Of a stretch of DNA of 64,000 nt, positions 18,685 through 31,123 are shown piece by piece; position 1 is the stretch's first letter, and every line of letters starts with the position of its first letter. The stretch lies in NCBI RefSeq assembly GCF_000378485.1, contig NZ_KB899968.1:310001-374000 (forward strand), written 5' to 3'. The notes under the pieces are model-generated. The model searched no databases and was not told where the DNA came from. It saw only the letters and a program-made list of their open reading frames with translations. The translations under genes and the position numbers were made by a program. Source of the DNA: Flavobacterium rivuli WB 3.3-2 = DSM 21788. GTDB lineage: Bacteria > Bacteroidota > Bacteroidia > Flavobacteriales > Flavobacteriaceae.

Positions 18685-20442
18685 ATGAAGATCAAGTTTC
18701 AATATAAGATAGCCATATTAGTTGCATTAGGAGGCCTGCAGGCAACCTATGCGCAAAAAAAGGACGAGAACATAGGTACCGAGGTTGTAAATGTGGTAAA
18801 ACCATATACACCTACTATATCAGATGCTTTTAAAGTAAAAGAAACACCTGTTATAGAGGATGCCCAGGATGCTCCTAAAGAAGAGATTAAGTACAATATT
18901 TTTTCATTTCCGGTAGCATCTACCTTTACCCCGGCAAAAGGTAAGGCTGCTGCGGTAGATAAAGAGAAAAAAGAAAAACTGTTTAAAAACTATGCAACGT
19001 TAGGCCTGGGTAACTATGGTACCATTAACGGAGAGTTGTTTGTTACAGAAAATATAGACGATACCCAGTATGTAGGCGGTACGTTTCGCAACCTTTCTTC
19101 TCAGGGGGGTATAGACGGTGTAAAGCTTGATGATGCGTACCGCACAACGGGCGTAGACCTTACGTATGGCAACCGTAAAGAAAGCTATACTTTTAATACC
19201 GATATTGGTTTCCAGAACCAGCGTTACAATTGGTACGGGCTGCCGGTAGAATACCAGGTTTTTGATGATGCTACACTTGCCGGCATTGATGAAAAGCAAA
19301 CGTACAATACATTTTATGTAGGTGGAAAAATTGCTACTAAAGACAGTTTCTTCCACGAGGCATCGGCTCAGTACAAGCGCTTTTGGGATGCATTTGGCTC
19401 TGCCGAAAACCGTTTCTTTATAAAACCGTCGTTTGATGTGGATATATCTGAAACTAAAGTTAAGGTAGACCTGGTTGCCGATTATGTAGGCGGAGATTTT
19501 GAACATAATTACTACACACCCGATGCCCTAAGCTACAGCAACTTTAACCTGGGTATACAGCCAAGCATTGTTTACCAGCAGGCCGACCTTTCGGTACAGT
19601 TGGGTGCGGGAGTATTTTACAGTATGGGCAAACAAAACAATGACAGCGATAACAAGTTTTACATCTACCCGCAAATAAAAGCATCTTATAAAGTAGTGGG
19701 CGACCTTATGGTAGCTTATGCAGGTGCAGAGGGTAAGCTTAACCAAAACTCGTATGCCGATCTTGCTGGCCAGAACCAGTTTGTATCGCCTACGCTTGCC
19801 GTAGTGCCTACAAGCCAGCAATATGATTTATATGTAGGGTTAAAGGGTAAGTTGGCCAATGCCGTATCATACAATATTCGTGGTAGCTACATGAACGAAG
19901 ATGACAGGGCATTCTTTACCAGTAACAACCCATTCGCTATAACACCGGAGGCTGAGGTTAAAGGATATTCTTATGGTAACTCATTTGGTGTTCTTTATGA
20001 CAAGCTGAAAACAATTAGCTTCTTTGGAGAATTAAAAGCTGACTTTTCTCAAAATATAACTTTTGGTATTAACGGTACTTACAACAGTTATACAACAGAC
20101 CAGGAGCAGGCATGGAACTTACCCGAAATTAAAGTAGGCTCGAGCCTGGATGTGAAAATTACAGAAAAATGGTTTGCAGGTGCTAATGTGTTTTTTGTAG
20201 GCGACAGGTATGACCGCGTGTTTAATCCTAACCTTACAGATCCTACACTTTTTGATACTCAGTTAGTAACGCTTAAAAGTTATTTCGACCTTAATGCAAA
20301 TGTGGGTTACAAGTACAACGAACGCCTTACAGGTTTTATTAAGCTAAACAATATTGCTAATCAAAATTACCAAAGGTGGGTAAACTACCAGGTACAGGGA
20401 TTCCAGTTTTTAATTGGTGCTTCGTATAAGTTTAACTTTTAG
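18685..20442 (+). CDS. Outer-membrane beta-barrel protein (TonB-dependent-receptor-like, no plug)
   Basis: 585 residues: signal peptide (about 1-23, LQATYA-Q), a short disordered periplasmic segment rich in Pro/Lys/Glu (to about 95), then alternating strands typical of a 14-22-stranded barrel (YATLGLGNYGTINGELFV, YVGGTFRNLSSQGG). It ends with a terminal Phe in IGASYKFNF, the BAM recognition signal. There is no room for an N-terminal plug domain, which sets it apart from true TonB-dependent receptors. It is cotranscribed with the TPR protein 12 bases upstream. It may be a partner channel or an anchor for that scaffold; substrate unknown. Confidence 0.8.
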   Translation: MKIKFQYKIAILVALGGLQATYAQKKDENIGTEVVNVVKPYTPTISDAFKVKETPVIEDAQDAPKEEIKYNIFSFPVASTFTPAKGKAAAVDKEKKEKLFKNYATLGLGNYGTINGELFVTENIDDTQYVGGTFRNLSSQGGIDGVKLDDAYRTTGVDLTYGNRKESYTFNTDIGFQNQRYNWYGLPVEYQVFDDATLAGIDEKQTYNTFYVGGKIATKDSFFHEASAQYKRFWDAFGSAENRFFIKPSFDVDISETKVKVDLVADYVGGDFEHNYYTPDALSYSNFNLGIQPSIVYQQADLSVQLGAGVFYSMGKQNNDSDNKFYIYPQIKASYKVVGDLMVAYAGAEGKLNQNSYADLAGQNQFVSPTLAVVPTSQQYDLYVGLKGKLANAVSYNIRGSYMNEDDRAFFTSNNPFAITPEAEVKGYSYGNSFGVLYDKLKTISFFGELKADFSQNITFGINGTYNSYTTDQEQAWNLPEIKVGSSLDVKITEKWFAGANVFFVGDRYDRVFNPNLTDPTLFDTQLVTLKSYFDLNANVGYKYNERLTGFIKLNNIANQNYQRWVNYQVQGFQFLIGASYKFNF

Positions 20443-20467
20443 TTAGAGCATTAGTTTACAATATTTA

Positions 20468-20553
20468 ACCTGCAAGGTCTTCAAGACCTTGTGGGTTTTA
20501 ATTTTTCTACACCTTAATGATTTATACCTACAAGGTCTTGAAGACCTTGCAGG
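20468..20553. repeat. Inverted pair of CAAGGTCTTCAAGACCTTG palindromes
   Basis: Two units (20468-20498 and 20527-20553) are near-perfect reverse complements of each other. Each unit is itself a 19-base palindrome with an unpaired centre. They can form either two small hairpins or one long one between the barrel gene and the Gre-like gene, and may double as a terminator. Confidence 0.7.
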
Positions 20554-20571
20554 AGTTAAACTCCAATAAAA

Positions 20572-21024
20572 ATGAGTGCTTTAAAACAAAATATACTTAC
20601 GTATTATCTGCAACAGGTAAACGACAAGCTCGATGCCTTTCGCGATATGATAGCTGCCTTAACAAAGGGCGCTGCTAACGATGCCAAAGGTTCTGCCGGA
20701 GATAAGCATGAAACAGCCTTGTCTATGATGCACATAGAGCAGGAAAAGCTTAACCGTAAAATTTCTGAATTCCAGGAACAGAAGGCAATCCTCGAAAAAA
20801 TAAACCCCGGGGCGGTGACGGACAGGGTAGCTCTTGGAAGCCTTGTAAAAGCCAATAACATGTATTTATTTGTAAGCGCCGCGTTACCTAAAATTACGGT
20901 AGATGGTATTACGGTTATAGCGCTCTCGCCACAATCGCCACTTGGCACTAAAATGATGGGCATGCGTGCAGAAGATACTTTTGAGATAAACGGAACTAAA
21001 TATTTAATTCAGGAAATAATATAG
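20572..21024 (+). CDS. GreA/GreB-like transcription-factor homologue
   Basis: 150 residues. The N-terminal half is a predicted antiparallel coiled coil whose turn holds GDKHETA (residues 43-49). This matches GDLKENA at the tip of E. coli GreA, so D44 and E47 align with GreA D41 and E44, which hold the catalytic Mg in RNA polymerase backtrack cleavage. The C-terminal half ends ISPQSPLG-like (ALSPQSPLGTKMMGMRAEDTF, in the FKBP-like fold: SPLGxxxxGxxxxDxxxI). Proteins of this kind may bind the RNA polymerase secondary channel. It is distinct from standard GreA in its longer turn and divergent sequence, and may be a Gre paralogue. Preceded by palindromic repeats and followed by a terminator, so it stands alone. 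Confidence 0.65.
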   Translation: MSALKQNILTYYLQQVNDKLDAFRDMIAALTKGAANDAKGSAGDKHETALSMMHIEQEKLNRKISEFQEQKAILEKINPGAVTDRVALGSLVKANNMYLFVSAALPKITVDGITVIALSPQSPLGTKMMGMRAEDTFEINGTKYLIQEII

Positions 21025-21092
21025 TTTTCAGTTACCAGTAGCAGTTGGCAGTAACTGCATAGGTTAAAATTCAAAATGAAGCATTTTTAAAG

Positions 21093-21117
21093 CCATCCCG
21101 TAAGGATGGTTTTTTTT
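21093..21117 (+). terminator. Intrinsic terminator of the Gre-like gene
   Basis: CCATCC-CGTAA-GGATGG followed by eight Ts, 69 bases after the stop codon. Confidence 0.85.
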
Positions 21118-21308
21118 ATGAACTGTAATTTTACAGCTACAAATAGTATCGTCTTGCTTAGTAATTGTGTTAATAATCCTGTTTTAAGTTTTAATTTAAA
21201 AGCATATTGTGTTTTAATGTTTTTCAATTTAAACTAAAAGTGCAATTTTGTCTTGTTGAGAATAACCAAATAAGGATTTTTAACATAGAACTTAAATTTA
21301 GAATCAGG

Positions 21309-22925
21309 ATGTGTGGAATTTTAGCAATAATAGGAAAAGGAAAAGATGAGGCATTAGTAGCGCAACTTTCTAAAAGGATGTCGCACCGCGGCCCCGATGA
21401 AAGTGATATTCATGTAACCGAAAAAGGGCACATGCTGGGCCATGAACGCCTTTCTATTGTAGACCTAACTACAGGTAAGCAGCCCATTCAGGGCACAAAA
21501 AGTGCATGGATGGTACACAACGGCGAAATTTACAATCACCGCAAACTGCGCGATACTGTGCTAAGCCACCACACATTCAGGACCACATCAGATTCTGAAG
21601 TTATTGTTCACCTTTATGAACAGTACGGTTATGAGTTTTGCGATATGCTCGACGGCATTTTTACCTTTGTGGTTATAGATGGCGACGATTTTATTGCAGG
21701 CCGCGACCCGCTTGGCGTTAAGCCGCTATATTACGGACTGGATGACAGGGGCAGGATATACTTTGCATCTGAAATGAAAGCCATTGCCGACCAATGCCAG
21801 ACGTTTTCAACATTCCCTCCGGGTCACTACTACACGCCTAAAACCGGCTTTGTAAAATACTACAGGCCACAGTGGGAAGATGCTAAAAAAGCGGTGGAAG
21901 AGGTAGATTTTGCAACCATTCGCCAGTCGTTAACACAAGCGGTTGAAAAAAGGCTTATGAGCGATGTGCCCATCGGGGTGTTGCTTTCGGGAGGGCTGGA
22001 TTCTTCACTTACATCATCTATCGCGGCAAGGCTTATGAAACGCGGTTCGCAAAAACTGCATTCATTCTCTATTGGGCTTGATGCCATGGCTCCCGATGCT
22101 GTTGCTGCCCGTACAGTAGCAGAGTTTTTAGATACAGAACACCACGAAGTACATTTTACCATAGAGCAGGGTATAGAGATACTGGATAAGCTTATCTGGC
22201 ATTTAGAAACGTATGATGTTACCTCTATCCGTGCCAGTACGCCCATGTACTTTTTAAGCAAAGCAATTACCGATATGGGTATAAAAGTAGTACTATCCGG
22301 CGAAGGTGCAGATGAAATATTTGGAGGGTATTTATATTTCCGCAATGCACCATCGGCAGCCGAATTCCAGAAAGAGACAATAGAGAGGGTACAAAAGCTT
22401 GCTACTGCCGATTTGCTTCGTGCCGATAAAAGCACAATGGCTCATGGCCTCGAAGCCCGTGTACCGTTCCTTGATAAAGCATTCCTTGAAATGGCCATTA
22501 AAATTAAGCCGGAAGAAAAACAGCCAAAAACGTATAACAACGTAGAAAAATATATACTTCGCAAAGCGTTTGATACGCCCGAAGACCCTTACCTGCCACA
22601 GGAAGTTTTGTGGAGGCAAAAAGAACAATTTAGTGACGGTGTAGGCTACAACTGGATAGATACCCTTATAGAGTACTGCTCAAGCCAGGTAACTGACGAA
22701 CAGTTGGATAGTGCCGAGGAACGTTTTCCGTACAACACCCCGGCTACTAAGGAGGCGTACTTTTACAGGTCGGTTTTCTTTAAGCATTTCCCACAGGTTA
22801 ATGCAGCACAAACCGTGCGTAAATGGATACCAAAATGGCAGGCAAATACCGACCCGAGTGGCCGTGCAAATGCTGCCCATGTTAATGCAGATACTGCCAT
22901 AGCGCAGTCTAAGATAGTTGTTTAA
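21309..22925 (+). CDS. asnB: Asparagine synthase B (glutamine-hydrolysing)
   Basis: Makes asparagine from aspartate, glutamine and ATP. 538 residues, starting at the ATG at 21309 so that Cys2 (MCGILAIIGKG) becomes the N-terminal nucleophile after Met removal; upstream in-frame ATGs would bury it. The glutaminase domain has RMSHRGPDE, MVHNGEIYNH and SDSEVI. The synthetase domain has the PP-loop LLSGGLDSSL, then SGEGADEIFGGY and LEARVPFLD. Length agrees with AsnB of Enterobacteria (about 554). Terminators on both sides mark a single-gene unit. Confidence 0.96.
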   Translation: MCGILAIIGKGKDEALVAQLSKRMSHRGPDESDIHVTEKGHMLGHERLSIVDLTTGKQPIQGTKSAWMVHNGEIYNHRKLRDTVLSHHTFRTTSDSEVIVHLYEQYGYEFCDMLDGIFTFVVIDGDDFIAGRDPLGVKPLYYGLDDRGRIYFASEMKAIADQCQTFSTFPPGHYYTPKTGFVKYYRPQWEDAKKAVEEVDFATIRQSLTQAVEKRLMSDVPIGVLLSGGLDSSLTSSIAARLMKRGSQKLHSFSIGLDAMAPDAVAARTVAEFLDTEHHEVHFTIEQGIEILDKLIWHLETYDVTSIRASTPMYFLSKAITDMGIKVVLSGEGADEIFGGYLYFRNAPSAAEFQKETIERVQKLATADLLRADKSTMAHGLEARVPFLDKAFLEMAIKIKPEEKQPKTYNNVEKYILRKAFDTPEDPYLPQEVLWRQKEQFSDGVGYNWIDTLIEYCSSQVTDEQLDSAEERFPYNTPATKEAYFYRSVFFKHFPQVNAAQTVRKWIPKWQANTDPSGRANAAHVNADTAIAQSKIVV

Positions 22926-22968
22926 ATTCTAAAGGTTTAAGAATTTAGTTTGTTTGTTTGTGGAGAAG

Positions 22969-22995
22969 CGTCCTGCAGTTAGCAGGACGTTTTTT
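22969..22995 (+). terminator. Intrinsic terminator of asnB
   Basis: CGTCCTGC-AGTTA-GCAGGACG with a T6 tail. The remainder of the 22926-23252 gap is AT-rich and contains the gyrB -7 element. Confidence 0.9.
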
Positions 22996-23208
22996 GTTTG
23001 TTTAAAAACGCTGTTAATCGGTAATATTTCGGGTTAAAAAGTCCTGAATTTTAGCAGATATATTGATTTGAGTTTTTATCAACTACTTAGTTTTAATTAA
23101 ATAACCTTATCTGTTAGTGTATTCGCAGTATAAAATAAAATTTAATAAAATGTTAATAACTTAGATGCTAAAAAAGGTCAATTAATAGCATTATCGCTTA
23201 CGTTTCCT

Positions 23209-23216
23209 TATATTTG
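23209..23216 (+). promoter_or_regulatory. -7 element (TATATTTG) of gyrB
   Basis: A perfect TAnnTTTG match 36 bases upstream of the gyrB ATG; no clear -33 TTG. Confidence 0.55.
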
Positions 23217-23246
23217 TTCGTTAAACTTAAAATTTCGTTAAGATAA

Positions 23247-26196
<2,950 letters not shown>

Positions 26197-26221
26197 ATCA
26201 ACCCAATTAACAATATAAAAT

Positions 26222-27157
26222 ATGAAGGTAACAATTGTAGGAGCCGGCAACGTAGGTGCTACCTGTGCAGATGTAATTTCTTACAGAGGTATAGCATCTG
26301 AAGTAGTTTTGCTTGATATTAAAGAAGGCTTTGCCGAAGGTAAGGCTATGGATATTATGCAGTGTGCGCCAAATACTGGTTTTAATACACAAGTATCGGG
26401 TATTACCGGCGATTATTCTAAAACAGCAGGAAGCAGTGTAGTAGTTATAACATCGGGCGTGCCCAGGAAACCTGGTATGACGCGCGAAGAGCTTATAGGT
26501 ATTAATGCAGGTATTGTAAAAGGCGTGGCAGAAAATGTGCTTAAACATTCGCCGGATGCCATAGTTGTTGTAGTGTCTAACCCAATGGATACCATGACCT
26601 ACCTTACGCTTAAGGCTACAGGCCTTCCTAAACATAAAATTATAGGTATGGGCGGTGCGCTTGATAGTGCCCGTTTTAAATATTTCTTATCAAAAGCATT
26701 AAATAAACCTGCAGGCGATGTTGATGGTATGGTAATAGGTGGCCACGGCGATACTACCATGATACCGCTTACAAGGCTTGCCTCATACAATGGTATTCCG
26801 GTTACAGAATTTCTTTCGGCAGAAGAGCTGGAAAAAGTAGCCGCAGATACTATGGTGGGCGGGGCTACACTTACAGGATTATTAGGTACATCGGCATGGT
26901 ATGCACCGGGAGCATCGGTAGCGTATCTTGTAGACAGTATACTTAATGACCAAAAGAAAATGATAGCGTGCTCTGTATTGCTGGAAGGCGAATATGGACA
27001 GGGGGATATTTGCATGGGAGTACCATGTATAATAGGTGCCAATGGGCTGGAAGAGATTTTAGATATACATCTTAATGAAGAAGAAAAGGCAAAGTTTGCT
27101 AAAAGTGCCGATGCCGTGCGTAACATGAATGCCGACTTAAAGGCAGTGCTGGCGTAG
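26222..27157 (+). CDS. mdh: Malate dehydrogenase, NAD-dependent
   Basis: TCA-cycle enzyme oxidising malate to oxaloacetate. 311 residues. The Rossmann motif is GAGNVGATCADV (residues 7-18), and Asp32 (VLLDIKEG) indicates NAD rather than NADP. Substrate-binding arginines are R82 and R88 in SGVPRKPGMTREE, with VSNPMDTMTY and the catalytic His in GGHGDTTMIPL. It belongs to the LDH-like MDH type found in many non-enteric bacteria. It starts 26 bases after the DUF6588 gene and ends before a strong terminator. Confidence 0.97.
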   Translation: MKVTIVGAGNVGATCADVISYRGIASEVVLLDIKEGFAEGKAMDIMQCAPNTGFNTQVSGITGDYSKTAGSSVVVITSGVPRKPGMTREELIGINAGIVKGVAENVLKHSPDAIVVVVSNPMDTMTYLTLKATGLPKHKIIGMGGALDSARFKYFLSKALNKPAGDVDGMVIGGHGDTTMIPLTRLASYNGIPVTEFLSAEELEKVAADTMVGGATLTGLLGTSAWYAPGASVAYLVDSILNDQKKMIACSVLLEGEYGQGDICMGVPCIIGANGLEEILDIHLNEEEKAKFAKSADAVRNMNADLKAVLA

Positions 27158-27176
27158 TTTTCTCTCTAAAATATAG

Positions 27177-27204
27177 AAGGCTGCCTTTAGGCAGTCTTTT
27201 TTTT
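27177..27204 (+). terminator. Intrinsic terminator of mdh
   Basis: AAGGCTGCC-TTTA-GGCAGTCTT (one G-U pair) with a T6 tail. Confidence 0.9.
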
Positions 27205-27225
27205 ATGATATAATTTGCAAATAAA

Positions 27226-27256
27226 TTGGTTAATCTTATCGTAAATTATATATTTG
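27226..27256 (+). promoter_or_regulatory. Promoter of secDF
   Basis: TTG at 27226-27228, a 20-base gap, then TATATTTG at 27249-27256: a full match to the Bacteroidota TTG-N17-23-TAnnTTTG promoter, 40 bases before the ATG. Confidence 0.75.
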
Positions 27257-27296
27257 CTCGTTTTTAAAAAATCGGAATAATTAATTTTTAGTAATA

Positions 27297-30269
27297 ATGC
27301 AGAATAAGGGACTCGTTAAATTTTTCGCAATTTTGTTTGCGTTAGTATGTATCTACCAACTTTCCTTCACGTTTGTTTCAGACAGGATTGAAGATGATGC
27401 TAAGGCGCAGGCCGGTGGCAACTCTGATAAAGAGGTAGCTTATCTGGAATCTATGAAAGATTCGGTAGTATATCTTGGCTATACCTACGGCGAAGTAAGG
27501 GATAAACAAATCAACAAAGGTCTTGACCTTGAAGGAGGTATTAACGTTATGCTTGAGGTGTCTGTAAAAGATATCCTTAAAGGCTTAGCTAATAACTCTA
27601 AAAACCCTGTCTTTAATAAAGCGCTTGACCGTGCTACAAAAGAAAGACAAGGTAATCAGGACTATCTTGATGCTTTTTTTATCGCTTTTGAAAAAGAGTC
27701 TCAGGGAAGCATAAAACTTGCATCGCCGGAAATTTTTACTAATAAAATTATGGGCAGCGAAAGTGTTAATACCACTATGAGCGACGACCAGGTTAAAAAA
27801 GTATTAAAGAAAAAAGTAAGCGAGTCTATTGATAGTGCTTTTGGAGTACTTACAGAGCGTATAGATAAATTTGGCGTTGTACAGCCAAATATTCAAAAGA
27901 TAGGCGAGTCTGGCCGTATCATGGTAGAATTACCGGGTGCTAAAGATGAAGCCCGTGTTAAAAAATTAGTATCAAGTACTGCACAGTTAGAGTTTTGGGA
28001 AGCTTACAAAGTAAACGACCTTCAGGGTTTTTTAGTGCAGGCTAACGAAACGCTTAAAAAAACAGAGAAAAACGCTACTGCTACAGAAACTAAAGCAGCA
28101 TCTAACGATTCTATAGAAAAACTTTTAGGCAGTAATGATTCTGCTGCTAAGGTAAAAGGTAATAACCCATTGTTTGATAAACTTGCTATCAGCCCGGGTG
28201 GCCCTGTTATTGGTATGGCATCTGTAAAAGATACTGCTGCTATAACTTCTTACCTTAAAAGAGCCGATATCCGTAGCCTTCTTCCTGCCGAACTTCGTTT
28301 TGCACGTTTTGCATGGGGTAAAGAAGATACTAAGAAAAGCCGTGGTGTACTGGAGCTTTATGCTTTAAAAGGTAACAAAGAAAGTGTTGCGCCTCTTGGC
28401 GGAAATGTAATTACTGGTGCAAGTGCTACGTTTGACCAGATGAACAAACCTGCTGTAAGCATGCAAATGAATACAAGGGGTTCTCAGAAATGGGAAGAAA
28501 TGACAGGTAAAGCATACAGGGAGCAAGGCTTTATTGCTATTGTTCTTGATAATGTTGTATACTCTGCTCCGGGTGTAACTACAGGCCCTATTGCAGGTGG
28601 TAACTCACAAATATCAGGTGCATTTGATGTAACAGAAACAAAAGATTTAGCTAATATCCTTAGGGCTGGTAAATTACCTGCTAAAGCTGATATCGTTCAG
28701 TCTGAAGTTGTAGGTCCATCCCTTGGTCAGGAAGCTATAGATAATGGTATTAACTCATCTATTGCAGGTTTACTATTAGTATCGCTTTGGATGATCGTGT
28801 ATTATGGTAAAGCGGGTTGGTATGCGAACGGTGCATTATTAGTTAACATATTGTTCCTTTTTGGTTTCCTTGCAAGCTTAGGTGCTGTACTTACATTACC
28901 TGGTATTGCAGGTATCGTACTTACAATAGGTACTGCGGTAGATGCTAACATCATTATTTACGAACGTGCCAAAGAAGAAATCCGTCATGGTAAAACGCTT
29001 GATGAAGCTGTTAAAATATCGTTTAGCTGGAAAGGTGCTATGTCATCTATTACAGATGCTAACGTTACACACGTTCTTACAGGTTTAGTACTATTGATAT
29101 TTGGTTCAGGACCGGTTAAAGGTTTTGCAACTACACTACTTATAGGTATATTCACTTCATTATTTACATCTATATTTATTACAAGGTTGTTCCTTGACTG
29201 GAGTGTTAAAAAAGGAGATAAACTTACGTTTGTTACTGGTATGTCTAAAAACTGGTTTACAAATGTTCACTTTAACTTCCTTGGCGCTAAGAAATTCACT
29301 TACATATTCTCTTCATTAGTAGTAGTGGTAAGTTTTATATCTATCTTCTTTGTTAACGGATTAGATCAGGGTATAGACTTTGTGGGCGGACGTACGTTCC
29401 AGGTTAAATTTGACAAGCCGGTTGATGCAGAGCAGATAAGGACTGAGCTTGGTGATAAAGCTGTATTTGATGGTAATGTAGATGCTAAGGTGTTTGGTAA
29501 CGAGTCTCAACTAAGGATTACTACTAAATACAAAGTAAACGAAAATACTGTAGAAGCAGATCAGGAAGTAAATACAAAGCTTTATAATGTTCTTAAAAAG
29601 TATTATTCTACACCAATAACTGAGACTCAGTTTGTAAATACAAGTGAAGGTAAAACATTAGGTGTCTTACAGGCGTCTAAAGTAAATGCAAGTGTTGCAG
29701 ACGATATTAAAACAAACTCATACTGGGCAGTTTTAGGATCTATGGCAATTGTATTTATTTACTTAATGGTAAGTTTCAGGAAATGGCAGTACAGCCTTGG
29801 TGCAATTGCAGCGGTAGCGCACGACGTTATCTTTGTATTGGGTATATACTCTCTTTGCTACAAGTTTATGCCTTTCCACATGGAAATGGACCAGCACTTT
29901 ATTGCGGCTATCCTTACCGTGATTGGGTACTCTATGAATGATACCGTAATTGTATTTGACAGGGTACGTGAGTTTATAGCAGGTAATACTAAAGGTAGCT
30001 TTAAACAAATTGTAAACGACTCTGTAAATACTACATTATCGCGTACGGTTAATACATCACTTACAATGATATTGGTATTACTTATCATGTTCATATTTGG
30101 TGGCGATTCTATCCGCGGATTTATCTTCGCAATGTTGGTAGGTATCGTAGTAGGAACTTATTCTTCACTATTTATCGCTACACCGGTATTGGTAGACACA
30201 ATGTCTAAAGCAGATAAAGACGCTATCGAAAAAAGGCATAACCAGATTGCTGAAGAAGCAACAGTATAG
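27297..30269 (+). CDS. secDF: Fused protein-export membrane protein SecDF
   Basis: A proton-driven Sec accessory that helps pull preproteins across the inner membrane. 990 residues in one chain. The SecD half (about 1-650) has one N-terminal membrane segment, KGLDLEGGINVMLEV, a large periplasmic P1 region and five more membrane segments with GTAVDANIIIYERAKEE. The SecF half (about 655-990) begins KKFTYIFSS and has DQGIDFVGGRTFQV and GYSMNDTVIVFDRVRE. The fused form is the norm in Bacteroidota. It has its own promoter and is closed by a terminator. Confidence 0.97.
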   Translation: MQNKGLVKFFAILFALVCIYQLSFTFVSDRIEDDAKAQAGGNSDKEVAYLESMKDSVVYLGYTYGEVRDKQINKGLDLEGGINVMLEVSVKDILKGLANNSKNPVFNKALDRATKERQGNQDYLDAFFIAFEKESQGSIKLASPEIFTNKIMGSESVNTTMSDDQVKKVLKKKVSESIDSAFGVLTERIDKFGVVQPNIQKIGESGRIMVELPGAKDEARVKKLVSSTAQLEFWEAYKVNDLQGFLVQANETLKKTEKNATATETKAASNDSIEKLLGSNDSAAKVKGNNPLFDKLAISPGGPVIGMASVKDTAAITSYLKRADIRSLLPAELRFARFAWGKEDTKKSRGVLELYALKGNKESVAPLGGNVITGASATFDQMNKPAVSMQMNTRGSQKWEEMTGKAYREQGFIAIVLDNVVYSAPGVTTGPIAGGNSQISGAFDVTETKDLANILRAGKLPAKADIVQSEVVGPSLGQEAIDNGINSSIAGLLLVSLWMIVYYGKAGWYANGALLVNILFLFGFLASLGAVLTLPGIAGIVLTIGTAVDANIIIYERAKEEIRHGKTLDEAVKISFSWKGAMSSITDANVTHVLTGLVLLIFGSGPVKGFATTLLIGIFTSLFTSIFITRLFLDWSVKKGDKLTFVTGMSKNWFTNVHFNFLGAKKFTYIFSSLVVVVSFISIFFVNGLDQGIDFVGGRTFQVKFDKPVDAEQIRTELGDKAVFDGNVDAKVFGNESQLRITTKYKVNENTVEADQEVNTKLYNVLKKYYSTPITETQFVNTSEGKTLGVLQASKVNASVADDIKTNSYWAVLGSMAIVFIYLMVSFRKWQYSLGAIAAVAHDVIFVLGIYSLCYKFMPFHMEMDQHFIAAILTVIGYSMNDTVIVFDRVREFIAGNTKGSFKQIVNDSVNTTLSRTVNTSLTMILVLLIMFIFGGDSIRGFIFAMLVGIVVGTYSSLFIATPVLVDTMSKADKDAIEKRHNQIAEEATV

Positions 30270-30289
30270 CTTTTTTAATATAATTTTAC

Positions 30290-30321
30290 AAAACCTGCTT
30301 ATGTAAATAAGCAGGTTTTTT
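30290..30321 (+). terminator. Intrinsic terminator of secDF
   Basis: A 13-bp perfect stem (AAAACCTGCTTAT / ATAAGCAGGTTTT) with a GTAA loop and trailing Ts. Confidence 0.9.
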
Positions 30322-30418
30322 ATTTCTTTGCATACTCAAAAAAGTATATATTCGTTATTCATTAAAAGCAGGCTTATCTGCATGATGCCATTACACTAAA
30401 AGTAACTTTAAGTAAAAC

Positions 30419-31123
30419 ATGACAAATCTAATTTTATTACTGCAGGACACCATCCCTGCTGCTACTACAGATAGTACGGCAACAGCTGCCGTTGCAACTG
30501 CTACAGATTCGGTTAATTATTTTTCGCTGCTCATGAAGGGCGGGGTAATGGTAGTACCTATATTACTATTGCTGTTTTTTACTTTATACGTTATTATAGA
30601 AAGAGCGCTTTATTATAAAAAAGTAACTAAAGAAGACGTTAGGCTGGTAGACGAGATACGTCATCAACTAAGTGCCGGTAAGGTAGAGACCGCGCAGATT
30701 ACAGCAAGTAAATCAGGTACGGCTTACGGAGCTATATTAGAAAGTGGTATTGGCCTTGTAGGCAGGCCGCTAAGCGAAATAGAAGGCATGATGGAAAAAA
30801 CCACCAATGTAGAGATTGGTCAGATGGAAGAAAAACTGGGATGGCTGGGCCTTGTGGCCGGTATTGCGCCTATTCTTGGTTTCATTGGTACAATTTCGGG
30901 GGTTATTAAAATATTTTATACCATCTCTATTACTGAGAATATCAGTATAGGAAGTATATCGGGAGGTCTTTACGAAAAAATGATATCATCGGGATTAGGA
31001 CTAATTGTAGGTGTAATTGCCTATTCGGGTTACCATTATTTTAATATGGTTATCGACAGTTTTTCATTAAAAGTACAAAGGGTAATCATACAATTTGTTA
31101 ATGTAATCACGACCGGGAAATGA
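30419..31123 (+). CDS. exbB: ExbB/TolQ/MotA-family proton channel protein
   Basis: 234 residues with three membrane segments: about 42-62 (VVPILLLLFFTLYVIIERAL), then LVAGIAPILGFIGTISGVI and SGLGLIVGVIAYSGYHYF. The last two are the conserved proton-path helices of ExbB/TolQ. With the ExbD and TonB-like proteins that follow (4-base overlap, then 7 bases) it forms a complete energy-transducing complex for TonB-dependent receptors. I use exbB by family and context; a TolQ role cannot be excluded. Confidence 0.88.
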   Translation: MTNLILLLQDTIPAATTDSTATAAVATATDSVNYFSLLMKGGVMVVPILLLLFFTLYVIIERALYYKKVTKEDVRLVDEIRHQLSAGKVETAQITASKSGTAYGAILESGIGLVGRPLSEIEGMMEKTTNVEIGQMEEKLGWLGLVAGIAPILGFIGTISGVIKIFYTISITENISIGSISGGLYEKMISSGLGLIVGVIAYSGYHYFNMVIDSFSLKVQRVIIQFVNVITTGK

